Source of the DNA: Eudoraea sp. | GTDB lineage: Bacteria; Bacteroidota; Bacteroidia; Flavobacteriales; Flavobacteriaceae | Length of the DNA: 5,749 bases | NCBI GenBank assembly: GCA_024642325.1 | Contig: JAHEBI010000183.1 | Span: forward strand, 1 to 5,749 | Direction: 5' to 3' | Shown here: positions 1 to 5,749 of the stretch, piece by piece | Layout: each line of letters starts with the position of its first letter | Numbering within the stretch: position 1 is the first letter of the stretch | Position numbers and translations under genes: made by a program | Notes under the pieces: generated by a model | Told to the model about the DNA's origin: nothing | The model's database searches: none | What the model saw: the letters and a program-made list of their open reading frames with translations, nothing else

Positions 1-2345
1 ATCCCGGGCACGTCTATTTCAACTGAAAGGGTTTTTTCCAGAGCGAGTATTTTGACACGATACCGTTTAATGCCCTGAATTTCCTTTGCGATGAAACTAT
101 CAATATACGCCACAATAACATTAAAGGCGATGAGGTTTTTTCCTCTTGTAATATCCTCTTCTGCATAGATTTTCAGAAGTTCATGTTCAACTATATTTTT
201 GATTTTCGACCTTTGTTTCATTAATTTTTCTTCTGTCAGAAAAGAACCAATGAATGGTTCATACAGAATTTCCATGGCCTTGTGTAAAATGGTCCCAAAA
301 GTGTTTGAAGCAATAGTTTCTTCTACTTCCAGGGTTTCTTCTAATTTTAAAATCTTTTGTTTGTAAAAATTAATTGGATTTTTGATATAATTGGTGAGAG
401 AAGAAGGAGAGAGGCCCTTTTTTAAAACAGCTTCAATTTTATTCATTATATCATTATCCTTATGGATAGAAACAGGAGTTTTAATTATAGGGTTGATCTG
501 AGGAACTGCTATGTTAGCAACTATATTATTCAGGTGAATTTCATCAGTTAGTAATTGTGAAATAAACCTGCTTTTTTCTCCACCCTCTATAACATCTGGT
601 TCAGTGTTATATATAAGATAGATGTTTTTGGCCCGTTGCAGCAATCTGTAAAAATGGTAAGTGTAGACTGCATCTTTCTCTTTATAAGCAGGTAAACCAA
701 ATTCTCTTTTTATATCGAAAGGAATAAAAGAATTGTTGGTCTTACCCGAAGGAAGGATACCTTCATTTACCGAAGTAATAATCACAGTTTCAAAATCTAG
801 GTTTCTGCTCTCCAACATCCCCATGATTTGCAGCCCTTCAAGAGGTTCACCCCTAAAATTCATTTTTTCAATAGATATCAATTCCTTAAAGATGCTTTTT
901 AAAGCCTTTAAGTCTTTTAGAAACGGATATTTGGCCGAAAGCATTTTTAATTCATTAAACAAGGTATAAAAGCGATATAAATATTCGAGTTCCAAATGGT
1001 TTTCCTGTAATTGAAATTTTACTTTTAGAAGCTCGATAATTGAAATGATATTTTTGAAAAAATGAGAAGGATCTTCATTTTTATCTGAAAATAATAGCTT
1101 TAGTCCATCAGAAGTTTCAGGGAAGATGGATTCTAATTTAGATGGAGATATATAAATCCAGTTGCGTTTTATTATTTCTGTTTTTATGATTGCAGCAGTA
1201 TTTAGTTCTTCTGAGGATAGGATCTTCTGAACGTATGGATGTGCCAAAAACGACATTAGGCTTGTATAAAACCAGCCGCGTGAATCCAATTGTATATAGA
1301 GATCAAAAAATTGAACAAACATACCAGTCAGAGGGGTTTTATCTAAAGGATACCCCATGGTAATATTTACTTTATCTATTTCTGGAGGAAGCGAATTTAA
1401 TATAGGGTTAAGCAGCGTTTCATCTCCCAGGACAACAGCTGTATTTTTAATTTGTTTTGGATCCGTTGCATTGAGCTGTAAAATTAAATTTCCGACAAAT
1501 TTAGCCTGAGATACATTTTTTGGCACCCCGTTAATTTGGATGTTTTTTTTGGTGCTATAATAGTTGCTTAACCCTTTTAACGGATGGTTTTTAAAATAGC
1601 TCCACTGCTTTTGGTGCTGACGAATAAAAAATCCTGCATCATGAATAGTATCTTCCAGAAAACAGGTGTCAATATCCCAGAAGATATCCGCTTTACCTTC
1701 TTTTAAAAATTCTTTAATAATATAAACCTCTGCCTGGTTCAAGGCGTTAAAACCAACAAAGATGTGTTTTTTGTTACCAGAGGACTTAATGTAATCAGCA
1801 AGTTTCGCACATGCTTCCCTATAAACCAATCCCTGATGACCCAGGTTATTTTCCAACAGGTTTTTATTAAAAGAGGCATGCAATCGTTCAAGATTATTCC
1901 AAAAACTGAGATAATCTTCTATTAACCGGGTTTTATGAGGTTTGAGATTCCATTGGTTGATTTCCTGAATAACAGATAAGTAGGAAAAAAGCTTGTCGGG
2001 AGAAACCAAATACCTGTCTATTTCATTAAAATCCTGCAATAGAATCTGACCCCATTTGGAGAAGGAATTAAAATCTTCCTTTTTTTCATTTCCGGTATTT
2101 AAATAAGCATTATAAAGTTCAAATAATTGTTTTGTATTGGTGGCGTAGGAAAGCCCGGAAATCATTTCAATAAAGGATTCAATGCTGTAGGTTTCCGGCG
2201 CAAAAATTGTTTCTCCAACGATTTTAGAGATACCGTTTTTAAGAAAAGTTCCTGCGCGTTTACCAGGAAGTATAAAAACAAGATGGTCAAAAGACTCATT
2301 CTCTTCCCATAGTTCTTCCAGTATTTGATTTAAAAACCTTTGCAT
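1..2345 (-). CDS. AddB-like PD-(D/E)XK nuclease family protein (inactivated superfamily I helicase), C-terminus cut by window edge
   Basis: This is the probable non-helicase partner in an AddAB-type double-strand-break repair helicase-nuclease. The frame is open from the ATG at 2345 to the window edge, giving 781 codons with the 3' end missing. Its N-terminus (V23-FILPGKRAGTF) resembles the degenerate nucleotide-binding start of this Bacteroidota family. Residues 504-532 hold the helicase motif V-like stretch GLQIMGMLESRNLDF followed by VIITSVNEGILP. Residues 562-574 (TYHFYRLLQRAKN) correspond to motif VI. The nuclease domain opens at about 646 (SPSSLTNYIKNPINFY) and has the conserved GTILHKAM with H688. 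The catalytic D and D/ExK residues should lie in the missing part, since the family is usually about 900 residues. AddB of Firmicutes has an iron-sulfur cysteine near the NPINFY segment, but this protein has N656. The start has no Shine-Dalgarno and lies 10 nt past the ompA terminator. Family assignment is firm; pairing with the AddA-like gene is inferred. Confidence 0.88.
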   Translation of the reverse strand, partial: MQRFLNQILEELWEENESFDHLVFILPGKRAGTFLKNGISKIVGETIFAPETYSIESFIEMISGLSYATNTKQLFELYNAYLNTGNEKKEDFNSFSKWGQILLQDFNEIDRYLVSPDKLFSYLSVIQEINQWNLKPHKTRLIEDYLSFWNNLERLHASFNKNLLENNLGHQGLVYREACAKLADYIKSSGNKKHIFVGFNALNQAEVYIIKEFLKEGKADIFWDIDTCFLEDTIHDAGFFIRQHQKQWSYFKNHPLKGLSNYYSTKKNIQINGVPKNVSQAKFVGNLILQLNATDPKQIKNTAVVLGDETLLNPILNSLPPEIDKVNITMGYPLDKTPLTGMFVQFFDLYIQLDSRGWFYTSLMSFLAHPYVQKILSSEELNTAAIIKTEIIKRNWIYISPSKLESIFPETSDGLKLLFSDKNEDPSHFFKNIISIIELLKVKFQLQENHLELEYLYRFYTLFNELKMLSAKYPFLKDLKALKSIFKELISIEKMNFRGEPLEGLQIMGMLESRNLDFETVIITSVNEGILPSGKTNNSFIPFDIKREFGLPAYKEKDAVYTYHFYRLLQRAKNIYLIYNTEPDVIEGGEKSRFISQLLTDEIHLNNIVANIAVPQINPIIKTPVSIHKDNDIMNKIEAVLKKGLSPSSLTNYIKNPINFYKQKILKLEETLEVEETIASNTFGTILHKAMEILYEPFIGSFLTEEKLMKQRSKIKNIVEHELLKIYAEEDITRGKNLIAFNVIVAYIDSFIAKEIQGIKRYRVKILALEKTLSVEIDVPG

Positions 2346-2355
2346 TTCTAAAAAT

Positions 2356-2386
2356 AAAAAAAGCCCCGCAGTTGCGGAGCTTTTTT
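2356..2386 (-). terminator. Rho-independent terminator downstream of ompA
   Basis: Read on the minus strand, six A's are followed by GCTCCGCAACTGCGGGGC and seven T's. The GC-rich stem has 7 pairs, including one T-G wobble, around a 4-nt AACT loop, and the A and T tracts can lengthen it. It lies 29 nt after the ompA stop codon. It is nearly symmetrical, so it could also work on the plus strand, but no plus-strand gene approaches it. Its T tract ends 10 nt before the ATG of the addB-like gene. Confidence 0.9.
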
Positions 2387-2415
2387 CTATTATATTAGGT
2401 GTTATACCCTATTAT

Positions 2416-3759
2416 TTATTCTCTTATCAAATTAATTTCAACTCTACGATTCGTTTTCCTTCCGGAAGCGGTACCGTTGTCTGCCAATGGTCTTGATTCA
2501 CCATAACCGGCAGCTTCTAATCTGCTTGAAGCCACACCGTTTTCAATTAGGTAATTCATTACGGAATAAGCTCTTTCTTCAGAAAGTTTTTGGTTTAGTG
2601 TATCGCTACCAACACTATCTGTGTGTCCGTCTATACTAAATCTAGCATAAGAGTATTCTTCAAGTATAGCTACTACGTTTTTCAATACTTCTTCTGAACG
2701 CTCTTTGATAGTTGCTCTTCCTGTGTCAAACAAGATTGTCTTAGCATAGTCGTTTAATGCCTTACGTACAGCTTGAGGAAGTTCCGGGCAACCTTTGTTA
2801 GCCACAACACCAGCTAAGTCAGGACAAAGATCATCTTGATCTAATACACCGTCACCATCTCTGTCTGGCCATGGGCATCCATTATTAGCGGCAGGACCAG
2901 CTTCGTTTGGACAAGCATCATCTTTGTCTGCAATGCCATCGCCGTCAGCGTCAGGACAACCAGCTAAAGCAGCTAAACCAGCTTCGTTAGGACAAGCGTC
3001 ATCTATATCAACAATACCATCGCCATCAGAATCAGGACAGCCATTGTATTCTTTAGGACCAGCTACATCAGGACATCTGTCTTTACTATCTTCGATACCA
3101 TCACCATCAGAATCTGGACAACCATTGAATATTGCTAAACCTGGAACTTCAGGACAAGCATCATCCTTGTCATAAATTCCGTCTTTATCGGTATCTGTTC
3201 CTCCGAATTTAACAGAAAGGCCCAACATATGCTGGAAGTGAGAACTTAAATAATCCTCAAAAGCATGCTTATACTGTGTTTGAATTGTCAAACCAATATT
3301 CTCATTGAACCAAATATTAGCTCCAATACCACCATTTATAGTACCGGCTCCAATATCTCTAACCCAGGTATATCCACCACCAACTTCAACAAAAGGATCG
3401 ATAGTAGTGTTTTTTATAAAATTGTATTTGATTGTACCGTCAAGTCCGTAGTATGACCAGTCGTCAACTGAAGTATCACCGAACTTTTTAATACGGTTTA
3501 AAGAACCTCTAGCACCAACGGAAAGACCATCTCCAATAAATTTACTAACTCCAACGTAAGAGATGGATGGCAGGATGTTCCAATGATCATTGGCATTGAA
3601 GAATTCATTTCCGAATGAACTTACATCTCCTGTTGGATAAAAGTCAACGGCATTTACTCCAAAACCAATTTGCCAAGGATTATTTTCATCTTGCGCTTGT
3701 ATGTTGTTAAGCCCTAATACTAGTAGGCCAACAACCAATAATCTGCTAAGCTGTTTCAT
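2416..3759 (-). CDS. OmpA-family outer-membrane protein with five thrombospondin type 3 repeats
   Basis: This 447-residue envelope protein probably links the outer membrane to peptidoglycan. A signal peptide covers about residues 1-22 (MKQLSRLLVVGLLVLGL, cleavage probably after NIQA). Residues 23-188 look like a small beta-barrel with alternating aromatic and glycine-rich strands, ending HMLGLSVKFGG. Residues 189-325 carry five thrombospondin type 3 repeats with DxDxDGxxDxxDxCP calcium-binding loops and paired cysteines. Residues 333-447 form the OmpA C-terminal domain: ILFDTGRATI, then DGHTDSVG, LSEERA and NRRVEI. D381 and R396 are 15 residues apart, matching the Asp/Arg pair that binds diaminopimelate in Acinetobacter OmpA (family knowledge). 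I chose the ATG at 3759 over an in-frame TTG at 3765 because it gives a standard signal peptide and sits about 30 nt below the predicted transcription start. No Shine-Dalgarno is present; the leader is A/T-rich. It has its own promoter and terminator, as expected for an abundant structural protein. Family call is sure; the exact ligand and role are inferred. Confidence 0.95.
   Translation of the reverse strand: MKQLSRLLVVGLLVLGLNNIQAQDENNPWQIGFGVNAVDFYPTGDVSSFGNEFFNANDHWNILPSISYVGVSKFIGDGLSVGARGSLNRIKKFGDTSVDDWSYYGLDGTIKYNFIKNTTIDPFVEVGGGYTWVRDIGAGTINGGIGANIWFNENIGLTIQTQYKHAFEDYLSSHFQHMLGLSVKFGGTDTDKDGIYDKDDACPEVPGLAIFNGCPDSDGDGIEDSKDRCPDVAGPKEYNGCPDSDGDGIVDIDDACPNEAGLAALAGCPDADGDGIADKDDACPNEAGPAANNGCPWPDRDGDGVLDQDDLCPDLAGVVANKGCPELPQAVRKALNDYAKTILFDTGRATIKERSEEVLKNVVAILEEYSYARFSIDGHTDSVGSDTLNQKLSEERAYSVMNYLIENGVASSRLEAAGYGESRPLADNGTASGRKTNRRVEINLIRE
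2785..3195 (-). repeat. Five tandem thrombospondin type 3 repeat units inside ompA
   Basis: Five 27-residue (81-bp) units encode the calcium-binding linker of the OmpA-family protein. Each has the form DxDxDGIxDxxDxCP...GCP. In order they begin DTDKDGIYD, DSDGDGIED, DSDGDGIVD, DADGDGIAD and DRDGDGVLD. The first four abut exactly; two extra residues (WP) separate the fourth from the fifth. Units three and four are most alike, sharing DDACPNEAG, which suggests a fairly recent duplication. The DNA copies are diverged, so this is a protein-level repeat and not a perfect DNA repeat. Confidence 0.92.
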
Positions 3760-3793
3760 GTTCAAAATTTTAAGTTTAAGTGTTTATTTAGCT

Positions 3794-3824
3794 GCAAATG
3801 TAAGTTGTTAAAAATTATTAACAA
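3794..3824 (-). promoter_or_regulatory. Flavobacterial-type promoter for ompA
   Basis: On the minus strand, TTG at 3824-3822 is followed by 19 nt and then TACATTTGC at 3802-3794. This matches the established Bacteroidota/Flavobacterium housekeeping pattern (a -33 TTG, about 17-23 nt, then -7 TAnnTTTG). Transcription should start a few bases beyond, near 3787-3791, leaving a leader of about 30 nt before the ompA ATG. The match is by eye; the start site is not measured. Confidence 0.75.
3805..3824. promoter_or_regulatory. Perfect 7-bp inverted repeat within the ompA promoter (possible operator)
   Basis: TTGTTAA at 3805-3811 and TTAACAA at 3818-3824 are perfect inverted copies separated by 6 nt. 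The palindrome fills most of the spacer between the two promoter boxes and takes in the -33 TTG, a position where a bound dimeric repressor would block RNA polymerase. The region is very AT-rich, so chance is a real alternative, and no regulator gene lies nearby. Confidence 0.35.
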
Positions 3825-3872
3825 AATCAATTTCCTATTTTTTTAAGGCTTTTTTAAGGATAAAACTTCTAT

Positions 3873-5066
3873 TTATATAATTTTCAACTCTTTGCCCACT
3901 TTTATAAATGCATTGATGGCTTTGTCTAAATGCTCAATTTCGTGAGCTGCAGACAATTGCACTCGAATTCTGGCTTTATCCTTTGGGACAACAGGATAAT
4001 AGAAGCCCACTACATAGATTCCGTTTTCCAGCAACATATTTGCCATTTTTTGTGACAATTTGGCATCGTACAGCATAACCGGAACTATTGCCGATTCCCC
4101 ATCAATAATATCAAACCCCGCTTTTTGCATTCCTTTTTTAAAATATTTGGTATTTTTTTCCAGTTTATCTCTCAAAGCGGTATCTGTTTCAAGCATCTCA
4201 AAGACTTTGATAGAAGCGCCAACTATAGCGGGCGCAAGGGAATTTGAGAATAAATAGGGCCTTGATCGTTGCCTTAACATATCAATAATCTCTTTTTTGC
4301 CGGTAGTATAGCCGCCCATCGCCCCTCCCAAGGCTTTGCCCAATGTTCCTGTTATAATATCGATCCTGTTCATCACACCTTTTTCTTCAAGGGTGCCTCT
4401 GCCGGTTTCTCCTATAAATCCGGCGGCATGGCATTCATCTATCATTACCAGGGCATCATATTTATCTGCCAGATCACATATTTTATCTAAAGGAGCCAAT
4501 AATCCATCCATTGAAAATACGCCGTCGGTAACAATTAGTTTAAAACGGGCATTATCTTTATTGGCCTGAATTAATTTTGTTTCCAGATCTTCCATATCAC
4601 TGTTTGCGTACCTATAACGTTTGGCTTTGCATAACCGCACGCCATCAATAATGGAAGCATGGTTCAGGGCATCTGATATAATGGCATCTTCTTCTGATAA
4701 CAAGGGCTCAAAAACACCACCATTGGCATCAAAAGCCGCAGCATATAATATAGTGTCCTCTGTCCCGTAAAATTTCGCAATTTTATATTCCAATTCTTTG
4801 TGAATATCCTGGGTGCCACAAATAAAACGCACTGAAGACATTCCAAAGCCATGAGTATCAAGGGCATCTTTGGCAGCCTTTATTACTTCGGGATGAGCTG
4901 ACAAACCTAAATAATTGTTTGCACAAAAATTAATTACCTCTTGTCCGCCGGAGACTTTAATCACGGCGCCCTGAGGGGAAGTAATAATACGTTCTTCCTT
5001 GTATAGCCCTGATTCTTTTATGACTTTTAGTTCTTCCCTTAAATGTTCTTTAATTTTTCCGTACAT
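3873..5066 (-). CDS. kbl: Glycine C-acetyltransferase (2-amino-3-ketobutyrate CoA ligase)
   Basis: This cytoplasmic pyridoxal-phosphate enzyme is the second step of threonine breakdown through threonine dehydrogenase: 2-amino-3-oxobutanoate plus CoA gives glycine and acetyl-CoA. The 397-residue length matches the family (about 398). It belongs to fold type I, alpha-oxoamine synthase group. Visible signatures are NFCANNYLGL (46-55), SVRFICGTQDIHKELE (78-93), the N135-H136-A-S segment beside the cofactor ring, TDGVFSMDG (180-188), DECHAAG (210-216) with D210 for the pyridine nitrogen and H213, and TGTLGKALGG (239-248) with K244 as the Schiff-base lysine. R368 in ARIRVQ is placed to bind the substrate carboxylate. 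The ATG is 2 nt after the TAG of the addA-like gene, with no Shine-Dalgarno, so translation is probably coupled. No threonine dehydrogenase gene is in the window. No terminator hairpin is seen after the stop. Related synthases (KBL versus serine palmitoyltransferase or AONS) differ in detail, but length and motifs fit Kbl best. Confidence 0.96.
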   Translation of the reverse strand: MYGKIKEHLREELKVIKESGLYKEERIITSPQGAVIKVSGGQEVINFCANNYLGLSAHPEVIKAAKDALDTHGFGMSSVRFICGTQDIHKELEYKIAKFYGTEDTILYAAAFDANGGVFEPLLSEEDAIISDALNHASIIDGVRLCKAKRYRYANSDMEDLETKLIQANKDNARFKLIVTDGVFSMDGLLAPLDKICDLADKYDALVMIDECHAAGFIGETGRGTLEEKGVMNRIDIITGTLGKALGGAMGGYTTGKKEIIDMLRQRSRPYLFSNSLAPAIVGASIKVFEMLETDTALRDKLEKNTKYFKKGMQKAGFDIIDGESAIVPVMLYDAKLSQKMANMLLENGIYVVGFYYPVVPKDKARIRVQLSAAHEIEHLDKAINAFIKVGKELKII

Positions 5067-5068
5067 AA

Positions 5069-5749
5069 CTAGTTAATGAATTCTGGAGTAATCTGTTTAT
5101 CAATATAGACTATTATTTTATTTTCAACGGAATACCCCATAGATTTCAGGGCATCGGCATAGGTATATAGTTGTTCGTAATATTTTTGAGCCTTTTTCCC
5201 TGTTTTGTAATCAATTACTGTAACACTGCTGTTTTTAAAAACCATCCGATCTGGTCGTAAAATTAGGCCATTTTCCGTAATAATTTCGCATTCATTCTTC
5301 ACGATGAATTCAGCGGTAAAGAAATTTTTTAACTCGGGGTGCCATATAATTTGCTGCACTGTTTTTTTTATTTGGTCCCCTTCCTCAATATTAACATCTC
5401 CTTTTCTGATCATATGCAAAATTGCATGGTCAACATCAATCTCGGTTTTTATAAGTCCCATTGTGTAGTGGATGACATTGCCTTTTTTTATGGCACCTTC
5501 TCTTTTGCTATCCCAAAGACTGCCAGACTGAGTAATGATATTGAAGTTGGCATTATTTTTTTGGGTACATATATAGCGGATATGTGTTTGTGCTTTTGGG
5601 ACTGACTGTTCTTGCCTCTTTGGTTCATTTGATCCAAAATTATATAGGGTTCTGTGTTCATCCCAGATTCCTTTGCTTTTAAAAAGTGGATAAACAAACC
5701 GGAGTAATTATCCAATCTAAATTCTTTCCTAGCATTTAGAAGCAATTCC
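5069..5749 (-). CDS. UvrD/AddA-type helicase-nuclease, C-terminal PD-(D/E)XK domain; 5' part outside window; frame broken near 5680
   Basis: This is the tail of an ATP-dependent helicase-nuclease that resects double-strand breaks. From 5748 one frame encodes 24 family-like residues (DNYSGLFIHFLK); the continuation, SKGIWDEHRTLYNFGS, is in the -1 frame and runs 202 residues to a TAG at 5071-5069. Joining them at 5677 gives a seamless protein; without the shift the first frame reads out-of-frame to a TAA at 5488. The nuclease domain is intact: the helix with GNVIHYTM (H codon at about 5470), ECEIIT, LRPDR (catalytic D at 5251-5249), VIDYKTGK (D at 5212-5210, K at 5206-5204) and YEQLYTYADAL. An ATG at 5461 (MGLIKTE) is internal, not a real start. 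The helicase motifs lie off the right edge. The cause could be a sequencing or assembly indel, a fresh mutation, or programmed frameshifting. kbl follows after 2 nt. Family call is firm; functional state is unknown. Confidence 0.85.
5677..5683 (-). other. T TTA AAA heptamer at the frame break of the addA-like gene
   Basis: On the minus strand, TTTAAAA sits with TTA and AAA as the zero-frame codons, which is the X XXY YYZ arrangement used for -1 ribosomal frameshifting. A slip here gives leucine, lysine, then AGC (serine) and the expected family sequence. A single missing A in an A5 run would explain the same thing. I see no strong hairpin in the bases just downstream and no Shine-Dalgarno-like stimulator about 10 nt upstream, so an indel is the simpler reading. 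Confidence 0.5.

Noticed and set aside
733..969. Plus-strand open frame of 78 codons inside the addB-like gene
   Set aside because: It lies antisense to conserved helicase motif V of the real gene, has no recognisable domain and no promoter.
2401..2430. Sigma-70-like promoter for the addB-like gene on the minus strand (TTGATA, 18 nt, TATAAC)
   Set aside because: This is the E. coli type of consensus, not the TTG/TAnnTTTG pattern seen for ompA. The -35-like part is inside the ompA coding end, and such matches are common in AT-rich DNA.
2924..3175. Plus-strand open frame of 83 codons antisense to the ompA repeat region
   Set aside because: Its product is a repetitive SGQP/PSPSES pattern that simply mirrors the thrombospondin type 3 codons on the other strand. 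The minus-strand protein is clearly real.
3760..3765. In-frame TTG start for ompA, two codons upstream of the ATG
   Set aside because: The ATG gives a normal signal peptide; the TTG adds only two residues and has no supporting ribosome-binding signal.
3838..3872. Possible terminator after kbl
   Set aside because: The T-rich stretch holds a direct repeat, not an inverted one. No stem longer than a self-complementary TTAA can form.
4664..4867. Minus-strand 67-codon frame overlapping kbl
   Set aside because: It is a second-frame shadow within kbl, whose own frame carries all catalytic motifs.
5339..5605. Plus-strand open frame of 88 codons opposite the addA-like gene
   Set aside because: It is antisense to coding sequence of a known nuclease domain and has no family resemblance.
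1..5749. A new defence system, mobile element, CRISPR array or RNA gene
   Set aside because: All of the sequence except two short gaps is covered by four recognisable chromosomal genes. No terminal repeats, transposase, integrase, spacer-repeat pattern or tRNA-like folding was seen.

Overview
The window looks like a piece of a Bacteroidota chromosome, most likely class Flavobacteriia. It is AT-rich, none of the visible starts has a Shine-Dalgarno sequence, the one clear promoter fits the flavobacterial TTG-N19-TAnnTTTG pattern, and all four proteins read like flavobacterial family members. No strain or genus can be named from the sequence alone.

All genes lie on the minus strand and are read from high to low coordinates. 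(1) 5749-5069: the C-terminal end of a UvrD/AddA-type helicase-nuclease, with an intact PD-(D/E)XK nuclease domain but a single-base frame break near 5677-5683. (2) 5066-3873: kbl, glycine C-acetyltransferase, complete, starting 2 nt after the helicase stop codon. (3) 3872-3760: a 113-nt gap with a good flavobacterial promoter, a 20-bp palindrome between its two boxes and a short direct repeat. (4) 3759-2416: an OmpA-family outer-membrane protein with signal peptide, predicted beta-barrel, five thrombospondin type 3 calcium-binding repeats and a peptidoglycan-binding domain. (5) 2386-2356: a strong Rho-independent terminator. (6) 2345-1: an AddB-like partner protein (inactivated helicase plus PD-(D/E)XK nuclease), cut by the left edge before its catalytic core.

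The genes serve three jobs: double-strand break processing (the AddA-like and AddB-like proteins), threonine/glycine catabolism (kbl) and envelope anchoring (ompA). The two probable subunits of one helicase-nuclease flank two unrelated genes. kbl is probably co-transcribed with the addA-like gene. ompA has its own promoter and terminator. The addB-like gene begins only 10 nt beyond the ompA terminator, and I found no convincing promoter of its own.

I see no mobile element, CRISPR array, RNA gene or defence island, and no clearly new system. The most useful second looks are the frame break in the addA-like gene, which falls exactly on a T TTA AAA slippery heptamer, and the regulatory layout around ompA. 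The plus strand holds only shadow reading frames.
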